A stretch of DNA of 64,000 nucleotides from Anabaena azotica FACHB-119 (GTDB lineage: Bacteria > Cyanobacteriota > Cyanobacteriia > Cyanobacteriales > Nostocaceae), in NCBI RefSeq assembly GCF_014697625.1, contig NZ_JACJSG010000002.1:217249-281248 (forward strand), given 5' to 3'. How positions within the stretch are numbered: the stretch's first letter is position 1; every line of letters starts with the position of its first letter. Under the pieces are notes generated by a model. That model had not been told where the DNA came from and did no database searches. It saw nothing but the letters and a program-made list of their open reading frames with translations. Shown piece after piece: positions 54,664 to 63,806 of the stretch. A program made the position numbers and the translations under genes.

Positions 54664-55248
54664 ATGACCAAAACAAAATTAACAGATAAGTTTGTATCAG
54701 CATTAATCTACGCTACCCACCTTCATGCCAACCAAACCCGCAAAATTAGCGGCGTTCCATATATAGCGCATTTACTGAGTGTAGCAGCACTGGTACTAGA
54801 AGTTGGAGGCACAGAAGAAGAAGCGATCGCTGGATTACTGCATGATAGTATCGAAGACCAAGGTGGAAAATCCACCCGTGAAGAAGTCCGTCAACTTTTT
54901 GGTGAGACAGTCATAGCCATAGTTGATGGTTGCACAGAATGCGATAGTGAACCCAAACCACCTTGGGAAGAACGTAAACAAAGATACTTAGCCAACTTAC
55001 GTCATGCTTCGCCCTCAGTCCGGCGAGTCTCGCTTGCAGATAAGCTGCACAACGCCCGCTCATTACTCACCGACTATCAACAACAAGGTAGCAACATCTG
55101 GAGCCAGTTTAAAGCCGGTAGAGAGGGTACTTTATGGTTTTATCGACAGTTGCAGCAAATATACCATGAAACAGGTTCAGATTGGATGACACAGGAGTTT
55201 ACGCGAGTTGTTCAAGAACTCGAACAGAAGGTAATAGGGAATAGGTAA
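54664..55248 (+). CDS. HD-domain phosphohydrolase (SpoT/MESH1-like)
   Basis: 194 residues. HD motif: YATHLHANQTRKISGVPYIAHLLSV with His residues, then GLLHDSIEDQGG with the HD pair, and further VSLADKLHNARSLL. This is the metal-dependent hydrolase fold of the RelA/SpoT hydrolase domain, without synthetase, so a small alarmone or nucleotide hydrolase is likely. The last residues (about KVIGNR) and the stop are encoded in a dispersed repeat whose relative is at 18,408-18,555. Start ATG lies directly after a STRR run. Not clearly part of the CRISPR module. Confidence 0.85.
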   Translation: MTKTKLTDKFVSALIYATHLHANQTRKISGVPYIAHLLSVAALVLEVGGTEEEAIAGLLHDSIEDQGGKSTREEVRQLFGETVIAIVDGCTECDSEPKPPWEERKQRYLANLRHASPSVRRVSLADKLHNARSLLTDYQQQGSNIWSQFKAGREGTLWFYRQLQQIYHETGSDWMTQEFTRVVQELEQKVIGNR

Positions 55249-55350
55249 TTGCTTTCTACCATTACCAATTACCCATTACCAACCCCCAAAATATGATAAA
55301 TGTTTAAGCGGACATGACATTACGAATTACGAATTACGAATTACGAATTA
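55231..55350. repeat. Repeat copy and GAATTAC heptamer run
   Basis: 55,231-55,320 matches the right ~90 bases of the MITE-like element at 18,408-18,555 (GGTAATTGCTTTCTACC ... TTTAAGCGGACATGA). It overlaps the end of the HD hydrolase gene. 55,321-55,350 is a GAATTAC tandem run of about four units. Confidence 0.75.
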
Positions 55351-55414
55351 CATTTGTACCCTTGCTCGGTATGATATTTAATTTGCAAGCATTTACCAAA
55401 AAAGAAATTTAGCT

Positions 55415-56512
55415 ATGACTCAGAACTACCGAATTACCCTACTTCCCGGCGATGGTATTGGCCCCGAAATTATGGCAGTGGCGGTAGATGTGCTGAAAGT
55501 CGTAGGGGAACAATTCGATATTGGGTTTGATTTCTCAGAAGCTTTAATTGGCGGTGCAGCAATTGATGCTACTGGCGAACCTCTACCAGCCGCTACCTTA
55601 GAAACTTGTCGCAACAGTGATGCTGTATTACTCGCCGCCATTGGCGGTTATAAATGGGATGCTTTACCCTCCCACCAACGCCCAGAAGCAGGCTTATTAG
55701 GACTACGCGCCGGCTTAGGTTTATTTGCCAACTTACGCCCTGCCCAAATTTTACCCCAACTAATCGACGCTTCCACCCTCAAGCGGGAAGTCGTGGAAGG
55801 GGTAGATATTATGGTGGTGCGTGAACTCACAGGCGGAATTTACTTTGGCAAACCCAAGGGAATTTTTGAGACTGAGACGGGAGAGAAACGCGGTGTCAAT
55901 ACAATGGTTTATAGCGAATCAGAAATTGACCGAATTGGGCGGGTAGCTTTTGAAACTGCACGCAAACGCCGGGGTAAACTTTGCTCAGTTGATAAAGCCA
56001 ACGTATTAGAAGTATCACAATTGTGGCGCGATCGCATCACCAAACTTTCCCAAGAATACCCAGATGTGGAACTCTCCCATCTATATGTAGATAATGCCGC
56101 TATGCAGTTGGTACGCGCCCCCAAACAATTCGACACCATCGTTACAGGTAACTTATTCGGCGATATCCTCTCCGATGCCGCCGCCATGCTCACAGGTAGT
56201 ATTGGGATGTTACCCTCCGCTAGCCTTGGCGCATCCGGGCCGGGAGTGTTTGAACCAGTCCACGGCTCCGCCCCAGATATCGCCGGACTTGATAAAGCCA
56301 ACCCCCTCGCCCAAGTTTTGAGTGCAGCGATGATGTTACGCTACGCCCTAGACCAACCCAAAGCCGCCGACAAAATAGAACAAGCCGTACTACAGGTTTT
56401 AGAGCAAGGCGATCGCACAGGCGATATAATATCAGCAGGTATGAATCTCTTAGGTTGCCGAGCTATGGGTGACTCATTAATAAAAGCTTTAGAAAAAAAT
56501 AATCTTTCATGA
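55415..56512 (+). CDS. leuB: 3-isopropylmalate dehydrogenase
   Basis: NAD-dependent oxidative decarboxylation of 3-isopropylmalate in leucine synthesis. 365 residues. Seen: [19 protein letters not shown], the [15 protein letters not shown] substrate loop, [16 protein letters not shown], the signature [25 protein letters not shown] and [12 protein letters not shown]. All are characteristic. Monocistronic. Confidence 0.97.
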   Translation: MTQNYRITLLPGDGIGPEIMAVAVDVLKVVGEQFDIGFDFSEALIGGAAIDATGEPLPAATLETCRNSDAVLLAAIGGYKWDALPSHQRPEAGLLGLRAGLGLFANLRPAQILPQLIDASTLKREVVEGVDIMVVRELTGGIYFGKPKGIFETETGEKRGVNTMVYSESEIDRIGRVAFETARKRRGKLCSVDKANVLEVSQLWRDRITKLSQEYPDVELSHLYVDNAAMQLVRAPKQFDTIVTGNLFGDILSDAAAMLTGSIGMLPSASLGASGPGVFEPVHGSAPDIAGLDKANPLAQVLSAAMMLRYALDQPKAADKIEQAVLQVLEQGDRTGDIISAGMNLLGCRAMGDSLIKALEKNNLS

Positions 56513-56594
56513 AAAATCGCCAAATTGGCAACCAATTCTAGATGTTTCGGCTAAACTGTTACCAAAATCTAGCAATCACACACATAACACAATA

Positions 56595-56861
56595 GTGTAC
56601 GCTTTAAAACAAGAACAAGGAAAAGTTAATCCCACTGCCCCAAGGAGCCATTCCCCTTTGATTGATCCAGCCATCATCAGAGCTGCGGGGCAAATTTACT
56701 ACATCCACTGTGAGGTACATCCAGAAATTGTTGGTCAGCCTTCAGGCGTAGCAATTAACCGTGTCACTCATCGGGGTAAAGTAATTTTTACAAGTCAGCC
56801 CGTACTCTTACCACAAGAATGTTTTGTGCCATTAAGTCAAATTGAATCCTATCTGTACTAG
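56595..56861 (+). CDS. Small cyanobacterial protein of unknown function
   Basis: 88 residues from a GTG start. Composition is that of a folded soluble protein: PLIDPAIIRAAGQIYYIHCEVHPEIVGQ followed by beta-prone GKVIFTSQPVLLPQECFVPLSQIESYLY. Two cysteines and several His could bind metal. No family recognised. Followed by a short AGTCAGTTGTC repeat, and followed ~97 bases later by the prepilin peptidase gene. It could also be co-transcribed with leuB, 82 bases upstream. Confidence 0.6.
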   Translation: MYALKQEQGKVNPTAPRSHSPLIDPAIIRAAGQIYYIHCEVHPEIVGQPSGVAINRVTHRGKVIFTSQPVLLPQECFVPLSQIESYLY

Positions 56862-56958
56862 TCAGTTGTCATTAGTCAGTGGTCAGTTGTCAAGAGTAAT
56901 ACTCGACATTCAGCAAAAGATCAACGACAAATGACTCAGAACTTCAGACAAATGACTT

Positions 56959-57768
56959 ATGGATACTTTGATAGTTACCCTGGCGAGTGTGTTTGTTTTC
57001 GCCTTGGGTGCGTCTATTGGCAGCTTTATTAACGTGGTAGTTTATAGATTACCTGCTGGCTTATCTCTTCTGTGGCCGCCCTCTCGTTGTCCCCATTGTT
57101 TAAAGGCGCTCAAAGCCTATGATAATGTGCCTGTTCTAGGTTGGATATGGTTAAAGGGACGATGCCGTTATTGTAAAAGTCCTATTTCTTGGCGTTACCC
57201 TGTGGTGGAAACTGCAACAGGGATGATTTTTCTCCTCATATTTTTTATATTTAAAGTTTCTATTATTACCATAGGTTATTGGATATTATGTAGCTGGTTG
57301 TTAGCATTAACCCTGATTGACCTAGATACTATGACTCTACCTAGTCCCTTAACTAAGTCGGGGTTGGTATTAGGGTTAATTTATCAAATAGTCATGGGAT
57401 ATACTAACGAAGCCAGCTTGTCAGGAATAGCTAGGCATCTGATGATGGGGATAGTTGGGGCAGTATTAGGCTTGTGGTTATTTGATGCGATCGCTCTATT
57501 AGGTATCTTCCTACAAAAAGAGGCAATGGGTGCAGGAGATGCCAAACTCGCCGCCATGATGGGCGCATGGTTAGGTTGGCGATACTTGCTCCTAGCTGGA
57601 TTTATAGCCTGTGCAGTAGGCGCATTTGTAGGAATTGCAGCCATTATCCTGTCAAAACGCAAATGGGGGCAAAAAATCCCCTTCGGCCCATTCCTCGCTT
57701 TAGGAACCTTTATTACCCTACTGGGTGGTAAACCAATATTAGCTGCTTATTTAGGCTTGTTCTTTTAG
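56959..57768 (+). CDS. pilD: Type IV prepilin peptidase
   Basis: Inner-membrane aspartic protease that cleaves and N-methylates type IV prepilins. 269 residues, about eight helices. Starts FALGASIGSFINVVVYRLP; the zinc-type CPHC...CRYC pairs (RCPHCLKAL, RCRYCKSPISWRYP) are present; catalytic aspartates are in TLIDLDTMTLP and the G-x-G-D motif GAGDAKLAAMMG. It provides pilins for the type IV pilus motility that the chemotaxis operon at 6,706-13,982 probably controls. Stands alone. Confidence 0.92.
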   Translation: MDTLIVTLASVFVFALGASIGSFINVVVYRLPAGLSLLWPPSRCPHCLKALKAYDNVPVLGWIWLKGRCRYCKSPISWRYPVVETATGMIFLLIFFIFKVSIITIGYWILCSWLLALTLIDLDTMTLPSPLTKSGLVLGLIYQIVMGYTNEASLSGIARHLMMGIVGAVLGLWLFDAIALLGIFLQKEAMGAGDAKLAAMMGAWLGWRYLLLAGFIACAVGAFVGIAAIILSKRKWGQKIPFGPFLALGTFITLLGGKPILAAYLGLFF

Positions 57769-58628
57769 GGAAGAGGGGACAGGGGACAGGTGATAGGGGA
57801 CAGGGGAGTAATTATTTTGGTGGGCAATGCCCACCCTACAACTTACCCTCCCACTATGTTAGGACTTACGCAACTGGCATATTTTTTCTGTAAGATCGGT
57901 TTTAGATTTAGCACAACAGTTTCCATAAAACCTTCTTCGTGCCTGGGTTGCTCACATCAATTACCTGTAGTTAAAAGTCTAGCAGAGGTAAATCATATAG
58001 CTACTGATAAAATTTGTCAACTGTCAACTGTCAACTGTCAACCGTCATATAATGACCTTACCCTATTCCCCTAAATGTAACTTTCATTACCCAATTGACA
58101 CTTGACATTTTGATAATATTAGCTTGTGACTTGGATCACCCCCTTAACAAGATAGGACTGACGTTGCGGAAATTCTTTGCTTTGGGAGAGTATAAAGATT
58201 ATACGTAAACTCCTTACCCAAATTTTTGATTTTCGCTTGCTTACGGAAGTCCTCAAAAAGTACCTGTTGGTTAGCGCCACTAAATGTACTAAGATGCTGA
58301 TGGCTCATCAACTAGCAAGACAAACTTTTATATTTGGAGTAAGGATTCAAGCTGGGGTTGGGGAAAAGCTTCTTGTTGCAGGGTATATATTCCCGTAAGT
58401 TTAAGCCGATACATTTACAAGATGTCATGAACCAGACACTTGTATTGGTATCAATATTTTCGTTAAGCTGGCAACCAAAGATCCAAAATTCAGGTCTAAA
58501 TTGCTTAAACGCGTATTTTGACGATGTAGTCAACAGTCTAGGGTAAAAAGTTATTAGTTAAGCACTAGTGATGATTAACTCCCAAAACTACTTGACTTGT
58601 TTTTGACCTTCACTTGAATAAGATAAAA
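57769..58628. other. 860-base gap before accD
   Basis: No gene is seen. Contents: AGGGGACAGG and GGTGATAGG runs (57,777-57,806), a copy of the window's first repeat (about 57,812-57,840), half of the AGGACTTACGCAA element (57,860-57,880), GTCAACT heptamers (58,017-58,042), then ~570 bases of unique sequence. TTGACA boxes at 58,095 and 58,102 could be promoter parts but no -10 is at proper spacing. Confidence 0.5.
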
Positions 58629-59579
58629 ATGGCAAACAACGAAGAATCACGCGGTTTAAAGTCTCTGTTTGATTGGTTCGCAAACCGACGTAAAGCAGGA
58701 GCAACTAACCCCGAACGCCAAGAACGTGAAATTGCCGATGGGTTGTGGCACAAGTGTTCTAAGTGTGGTGTATTGACATATACAAAAGACCTCCGAGCCA
58801 ATCAAATGGTCTGCGTTGAGTGTGGACATCATAATCGAGTAGATAGTGATGAGCGCATCCGTCAATTGATAGACCAAAATACTTGGAGACCGATGGATGA
58901 GAATCTCCGCGCTACCGACCCGTTGAAATTCCGCGATCGCAAACCCTATAGCGATCGCCTGCGGGAAATGGAAGATAAACTAGGTTTATTAGACGCAGTA
59001 AAAACCGGTTTGGGGCAAATCAATGGCTTACCCATTGCCTTAGCCGTGATGGATTTCCGCTTCATGGGCGGTAGCATGGGTTCAGTTGTAGGCGAAAAAA
59101 TCACCCGCTTAATCGAACAAGCCACCCAGCGCCATTACCCAGTAGTCATCGTCTGCACCTCCGGGGGAGCGAGAATGCAGGAAGGTATGCTTTCTCTGAT
59201 GCAGATGGCGAAAATTTCCGCCGCCCTAGAACGTCACAGAGACTCTCGATTACTCTACATTCCTGTCTTGACCAATCCTACCACAGGCGGCGTAACTGCT
59301 AGCTTTGCCATGTTGGGAGATATTATTTTAGCAGAACCAAAAGCCACAATTGGTTTTGCTGGTCGGCGCGTAATTGAGCAAACCCTACGAGAAAAACTGC
59401 CAGAAGACTTTCAATCAGCAGAAGACTTACTCAAGCACGGCTTTGTCGATGAAATAGTCCCCCGAACCCAGTTAAAAAACACCTTATCCCAATTAATAGC
59501 TTTACATCAACCTGTACCTACAACCCCTCCTATGGTGCTGTGGGAGACGATGAGTCTTAGTTCCACAGCTGCGGAATAG
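58629..59579 (+). CDS. accD: Acetyl-CoA carboxylase carboxyltransferase, beta subunit
   Basis: Beta half of the carboxyltransferase that makes malonyl-CoA for fatty-acid synthesis. 316 residues from ATG 58,629; a TTG 15 bases upstream is in frame but less likely. The N-terminal zinc ribbon has four cysteines in [10 protein letters not shown] and CVECGHHNR. The crotonase-like body reads [35 protein letters not shown] and [14 protein letters not shown]. Highly conserved and certain. Confidence 0.97.
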   Translation: MANNEESRGLKSLFDWFANRRKAGATNPERQEREIADGLWHKCSKCGVLTYTKDLRANQMVCVECGHHNRVDSDERIRQLIDQNTWRPMDENLRATDPLKFRDRKPYSDRLREMEDKLGLLDAVKTGLGQINGLPIALAVMDFRFMGGSMGSVVGEKITRLIEQATQRHYPVVIVCTSGGARMQEGMLSLMQMAKISAALERHRDSRLLYIPVLTNPTTGGVTASFAMLGDIILAEPKATIGFAGRRVIEQTLREKLPEDFQSAEDLLKHGFVDEIVPRTQLKNTLSQLIALHQPVPTTPPMVLWETMSLSSTAAE

Positions 59580-59841
59580 ATGGCAGATCAGGGAGACAAG
59601 GAAGACTATAATCAGCAATTCTTCCTCATCTCCCCCTAACAATTTGACTCTCTTTTAACTAGAGACACTTAATTAAATATAAGTTTGTAGTCAGGACTTT
59701 AGTCCTTTCAAACCCAGCAATAGCGCGATAAATCGCTGACTACGAACAACAACTCATTTTATATTTAATTATGTCTACCTACTTATCTTGTCCTTGTTGT
59801 TGTATTTTCCAATCTTGAAACCGAATACTTACCTTCTGTTC

Positions 59842-59888
59842 AAAAACCTACACCCGTCGGCTATTCGTCCTGACAGATGTAGGTTTTT
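59842..59888. terminator. Bidirectional hairpin terminator
   Basis: AAAAACCTACA (59,842-59,852) pairs perfectly with TGTAGGTTTTT (59,878-59,888), with 25 bases between. Probably ends the accD transcript. Confidence 0.75.
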
Positions 59889-60069
59889 TAAATTGAAAAA
59901 TTTTCGCAATACATCCATTATCTGTAGGGGCGCACAGCTGTGCGCCCCCACCCATGTATTTGTTACATTCTTGTTTCCAATTGGTATTACCCGTGAAATT
60001 TCTTAATAATCTTTATACAAAAAATAAATGATGGGTGTTACTCCTCAGTGCAAAAATGGTATACTGTGC

Positions 60070-60122
60070 TAAGTAGATGCACCCTGATGATCTGGAGAGC
60101 TGCCCAAGTGGCTCTCCTTTTT
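60070..60122 (+). ncRNA. Possible small RNA or attenuator-like transcript
   Basis: A TATACT box (60,060-60,065) is followed by ~55 bases ending in GGAGAGC-TGCCCAAGTG-GCTCTCC and six T, a perfect 7-bp stem terminator (60,095-60,123). The arrangement fits a short transcript that stops before the argJ promoter. The -35 region is weak. Alternatively the hairpin is a plain terminator. Confidence 0.3.
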
Positions 60123-60160
60123 TGGTTATCAGTTAACAGTTATCAGTTGCTAATGACAAC

Positions 60161-60189
60161 TGACTAATGACTAATGACTTTGGTATAAT
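60161..60189 (+). promoter_or_regulatory. Candidate argJ promoter
   Basis: TATAAT (60,184-60,189) lies 17 bases after TGACTA (60,161-60,166), which is part of a STRR heptamer run and resembles TTGACA poorly. The argJ start is 43 bases further, with GGGGATGG as a possible ribosome binding site. The -35 call is weak. Confidence 0.4.
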
Positions 60190-60231
60190 CGCGAGTCAGT
60201 CAACTAATTTAGTTGTGGGGATGGAAAGCAG

Positions 60232-61473
60232 ATGGCAGACTGGCGGGAAGTTAGCGGAGGCGTTACAGCACCAAAAGGGTATCGGGCGACGGGAATTATA
60301 GCAGGACTGAAACCTTCAGGGTTGCCAGATTTAGCTTTGATTTTGTCAGATGTAGAAGCGATCGCATCTGGTGTATTTACAACCAGCCATGTGAAAGCTG
60401 CTTGTGTAGACTACTGTCGTCAACGCCTACAAGCCAAGCCCAGCGCCCGCGCCATTCTCTGCAATGCCGGACAAGCCAACGCTGCTACAGGTATTGCCGG
60501 TATGAAGGATGCCGAAGAAAGCGCCCAGTTATTAGCCAAAGAGTTAAATATTTCCCCCGAATTGATTCTGTTGGCTTCCACTGGTGTAATTGGTCAACGG
60601 ATGAAAATGGACGCATTACGCAGTGGTATACCGCAACTAGTAGCCTCCCTTTCCCCAACAGGTTCAGATGCAGCCGCCGGGGCAATTATCACTACAGATT
60701 TGGTCACAAAATCTATCGCCCTAGAAACAACTATAGGCGATCGCCCAGTCCGCATTGGTGGGATCGCCAAAGGTTCAGGCATGATTCACCCGAATATGGC
60801 AACAATGCTAGCATTCGTTACCTGTGATGCCGCAGTTTACCCTCATCTTTGGCAACAGATGTTAACTAGAGCAGCAGAGAAAAGCTTCAATTCCATTACC
60901 GTAGATGGAGATACTAGCACTAACGACAGTTTAATAGCCCTAGCCAATGGACAATCCCGCACCCCAGCTATTACTGATATTGGTGTAGAATCGGAAAAAT
61001 TAGAGGCCATGCTAACAGCAGTATGCCAACATTTAGCCAAAGCGATCGCTCGTGATGGTGAAGGTGCAACCTGTCTCATAGAAGTGGAAGTCACAGGCGC
61101 ACATGATGAACAAGCCGCTAGACAAATCGCCAAAACCATCGCTGGTTCATCCTTAGTTAAGTCTGCAATCTTCGGTCGTGATCCCAACTGGGGACGCATC
61201 GCCGCCGCCGCCGGACGTGCTGGTGTTCCCTTCGAGCAAGAGAACCTACAAATTAAACTAGGCGATTTTTTACTATTAGAAAATGGTCAACCCCTCCCCT
61301 TTGACCGCACCGCCGCCAGCGCATACTTGAAACAAGCCGCCGCAGGTGCTTATCTTCAACAAGATACCGTCTTAATTTCCGTCAACATAGGCAATGGTCA
61401 CAGCACTGGGAAAGCTTGGGGATGCGATTTAAGTTATGACTACGTGAAGATTAACGCTGAGTATACTACTTAG
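60232..61473 (+). CDS. argJ: Bifunctional glutamate N-acetyltransferase/ornithine acetyltransferase
   Basis: Arginine-synthesis enzyme that moves an acetyl group from acetylornithine to glutamate; the bifunctional form also uses acetyl-CoA. 413 residues. The self-cleavage site is HPNMATMLAF, with Thr as nucleophile after processing between Ala and Thr. Further features are TVDGDTSTNDSLIALANG and FGRDPNWGRIAAAAGRAG. Expected to form alpha/beta chains after cleavage. Monocistronic with its own promoter candidate. Confidence 0.97.
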   Translation: MADWREVSGGVTAPKGYRATGIIAGLKPSGLPDLALILSDVEAIASGVFTTSHVKAACVDYCRQRLQAKPSARAILCNAGQANAATGIAGMKDAEESAQLLAKELNISPELILLASTGVIGQRMKMDALRSGIPQLVASLSPTGSDAAAGAIITTDLVTKSIALETTIGDRPVRIGGIAKGSGMIHPNMATMLAFVTCDAAVYPHLWQQMLTRAAEKSFNSITVDGDTSTNDSLIALANGQSRTPAITDIGVESEKLEAMLTAVCQHLAKAIARDGEGATCLIEVEVTGAHDEQAARQIAKTIAGSSLVKSAIFGRDPNWGRIAAAAGRAGVPFEQENLQIKLGDFLLLENGQPLPFDRTAASAYLKQAAAGAYLQQDTVLISVNIGNGHSTGKAWGCDLSYDYVKINAEYTT

Positions 61474-61636
61474 TTAGGGGACTCTTGACTGGGGATTGGG
61501 GACTGGGAAGATGAGGGAGATGAGGGAGATGAGGGAGATGAGGAAGTGGGGGAAGCAGGGGAGAATAACAACTGTCACCTGTCACCTGTCACCTGTCAAC
61601 TGTCAACTGTCAACTGATGACTAACCAAATAAAAAA
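61474..61636. repeat. GAGATGAGG and CTGTCACC heptamer runs
   Basis: 61,511-61,545 are GATGAGGGA repeats; 61,572-61,616 are CTGTCACCTGTCAACTG heptamers. They fill the gap before the VOC gene. Confidence 0.75.
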
Positions 61637-61996
61637 ATGCAAATTACCCAAAGTCTCCATACAGCCATACTCGTCACCAATTTAGAACGGTCAGAAAAAT
61701 TCTACGGTCAAGTATTGGGATTATCCAAAATTGACCGCTCATTGAAATATGCGGGTGCATGGTATCAAGTTGGAGATTATCAAATTCATCTGATAGTTGC
61801 GTCAGATGTACCCACCGACAACCCCAACGAAAAATGGGGACGCAACCCCCACGTTGCTTTTTCCGTCGCCGACTTAGAAGTCGCCAAGCAAGAATTACTC
61901 AGTCAAAATTATCCCATTCAACCCAGCGCTTCCGGTCGCCCGGCTTTGTTCACTCAAGACCCAGATGGGAATATTATCGAGTTGAGTCAGCAGTGA
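61637..61996 (+). CDS. VOC/glyoxalase-superfamily protein
   Basis: 119 residues, one vicinal-oxygen-chelate module pair. Metal-binding-type positions: His8 in SLHTAIL, a middle block YQIHLIV, HVAFSV and a C-terminal DPDGNIIEL Glu. That fits a small metal-dependent dioxygenase, lyase or resistance protein, but the substrate cannot be deduced. The downstream 325 bases are STRR. Confidence 0.85.
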   Translation: MQITQSLHTAILVTNLERSEKFYGQVLGLSKIDRSLKYAGAWYQVGDYQIHLIVASDVPTDNPNEKWGRNPHVAFSVADLEVAKQELLSQNYPIQPSASGRPALFTQDPDGNIIELSQQ

Positions 61997-62325
61997 ACAG
62001 TTATCAGTGAACAGTTAACAGTGAACAGTTATCAGTGAACAGTTAACAAAACCTGACAACTGATAACTGACAACTGATAACTGATAACTGACAACTGATA
62101 ACTGACAACTGATAACTGATAACTGATAACTGACAACTGATAACTGACAACTGATAACTGATAACTGACAACTGATAACTGATAACTGACAACTGATAAC
62201 TGATAACTGACAACTGATAACTGATAACTGATAACTGATAACTGACAACTGATAACTGATAACTGACAACTGATAACTGATAACTGACAACTGATAACTG
62301 ATAACTGACAACTGATAACTGACTA
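61997..62325. repeat. Large STRR array, ~320 bp
   Basis: Almost pure CTGATAA/CTGACAA heptamers from about 62,053 to 62,318 after a CAGTGAA-type run; the longest such array in the window. It encodes an open but repetitive frame on the minus strand that is not a gene. Confidence 0.9.
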
Positions 62326-63618
62326 ATGAAAATTATTGCCTATACATACACTGATCCGCTACTAGAAACTTCTCCTGTGCAGATTAACTGGGAGTGGGAG
62401 GTGGAACGGGTATATGAGGATTTGGGTGAGCGATCGCAATTGCAACAATTATTTACTGATTGTCAAACTGAATCTTGCGATTATTTAATTGTACGGCGTT
62501 TGGAGGAATTGGGGGATGATTTAGCCCAAGTTAGCGATCGCCTCAATCAGTTGGAAGCTATGGGTATAGAAATCATCGCCACCCAACAAGCCTACAACTC
62601 AGCAACTTCGCATCTGCGGGCTGATCTACTGACATTACTCCAAGAAATTCAACGTCAACAACGCAGTCGCCGCATTCGTCAAGGACAAGCCCGTAAACGT
62701 CTTGATGCTGCACCGCCTCCAGGTAAAGCGCCTTATGGTTATCGCAGAGGTAAGGATAAATATATCCTTGACCGCAGTACAGCTCCAGTGGTTAAGGATT
62801 TTTTTGACAACTTTTTACTTTATAATTCTCTACGGGGTGCTGTTCGTTACTTAGCCAAAAAATATGGTAAGAAAATTTCTGTGACTACTGGTAAGCGATG
62901 GTTAACTAATCCCGTTTATCGGGGTGATACTGCTTATCAAAATCAAGAAATTATCTCTGATACCCATACCCCCATTATTTCCAGAGAAGAAGCCGCCCAA
63001 GTTGACAGACTTTTACGCCGTAATAGTCGCTTACCCTCTCGCAGTGCTAGCGCCCCACGTTCCCTTGCTGGGTTGGTTGTATGTCATCAGTGTCAGTCAC
63101 ACATGACAGTTACCCGTGTGACTCAACGTCATCAAGATAAGGAGTATCTTTACTTACGTCCTCTTAACTGTCCCCAAAACCCCAAGTGTAAGGCTATTGC
63201 TTACCAGGAAATTTTAGAATGTACAATTGCTAAGGTTTGTAGTGAATTACCTTTGGCGGTAGCCGGGATCAATTTTCCCCAATTAGATACAGTTAAGAAT
63301 AGTTTAAAAGAAGCGATCGCCCATCAGCAAAACATCCTGCAACAGTTACCTAATTTATTAGAAACTGGTGTTTTAGATACAGAAACAGCCAAGTTAAGAA
63401 CTTACAAACTCCGTACAGAAATTTCTACACTACAAGCAAAATTAGCAACCCTTCCTCCAGTAAATTTGCTATCTGTTGCTCAAGCCGTTTCCCTGCCTCA
63501 ATTTTGGTTAGACTTATCAGAATCTGAGCGCAGATTTTACTTGCGAGAATTTATCCGTCAAATTGAAATTATACGTCAAAATCAACAATGGGATTTACAA
63601 GTAATTTTTATTTTTTAG
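62326..63618 (+). CDS. Large serine recombinase-family protein with degenerate catalytic N-terminus
   Basis: 430 residues. The middle matches the recombinase domain of large serine recombinases (GKAPYGYRRGKDKYILDRSTAPVVKDFF, NPVYRGDTAYQ), then a zinc-ribbon with LVVCHQCQSH and a second Cys pair (LNCPQNPKC) and a coiled segment (about 320-370). The N-terminal resolvase part is unusual: typical YxRVST is replaced by IIAYTYTDPLLE and the usual RLxRxxRD is RRLEELGDDL, so catalytic Ser and one Arg are missing. It may be a domesticated DNA-binding protein or inactive recombinase. XisF-like enzymes of Nostoc are the closest active relatives I can name. Directly after a large STRR array. Confidence 0.75.
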   Translation: MKIIAYTYTDPLLETSPVQINWEWEVERVYEDLGERSQLQQLFTDCQTESCDYLIVRRLEELGDDLAQVSDRLNQLEAMGIEIIATQQAYNSATSHLRADLLTLLQEIQRQQRSRRIRQGQARKRLDAAPPPGKAPYGYRRGKDKYILDRSTAPVVKDFFDNFLLYNSLRGAVRYLAKKYGKKISVTTGKRWLTNPVYRGDTAYQNQEIISDTHTPIISREEAAQVDRLLRRNSRLPSRSASAPRSLAGLVVCHQCQSHMTVTRVTQRHQDKEYLYLRPLNCPQNPKCKAIAYQEILECTIAKVCSELPLAVAGINFPQLDTVKNSLKEAIAHQQNILQQLPNLLETGVLDTETAKLRTYKLRTEISTLQAKLATLPPVNLLSVAQAVSLPQFWLDLSESERRFYLREFIRQIEIIRQNQQWDLQVIFIF

Positions 63619-63806
63619 GGTCAACAGTCAATAGTCAATAGTCAACAGTCAACAGTCAATAGTCAATAGTCAACAGTCAATAGTCAATAGTCAACCACCC
63701 TATATCTCCAGTTTCTAAATTTACCAAGAAACTGGGTCTAAAGCCCCGTCCTTCTTGGACGGCTTTGATTATGGTATAATAATTGCGTAGGAGTTTTCCA
63801 CGTGAA
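63619..63806. repeat. STRR run and left end of an IS605-type element
   Basis: 63,620-63,695 are AGTCAATAGTC/AGTCAACAGTC heptamers. Then AAAGCCCCGTCCTTCTTGGA precedes a GGCTTT, forming the small hairpin typical of IS200/IS605-type ends (about 63,740-63,766). TATAAT at 63,775-63,780 is a -10 candidate for tnpB. Confidence 0.55.

Larger units (their letters stand above)
59580..60231. other. Gap between accD and argJ
   Basis: No gene is supported. A strong hairpin terminator is at 59,842-59,888, a GTAGGGGCGCACA-type repeat at about 59,918-59,990, a possible small RNA at 60,070-60,122 and a likely promoter with TATAAT at 60,184-60,189. The region also carries TATCAGTTAACAGT and TGACTAA heptamer runs (60,126-60,180). 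Confidence 0.5.

Noticed and set aside
57790..58546. Three short frames before accD
   Set aside because: Overlap repeats or each other, with no ribosome sites and no gene-like pattern.
59788..60006. Plus-strand frame across a terminator
   Set aside because: Spans the perfect hairpin at 59,842-59,888 and a dispersed repeat.
60030..60055. ACTCCTCA match to the Yfr1 small RNA core
   Set aside because: Only eight bases match and the flanking hairpins of Yfr1 are not seen.
62015..62311. Minus-strand open frame of repeated SVISYQL units
   Set aside because: Entirely encoded by CTGATAA/CTGACAA heptamers; no start context and no gene-like composition.
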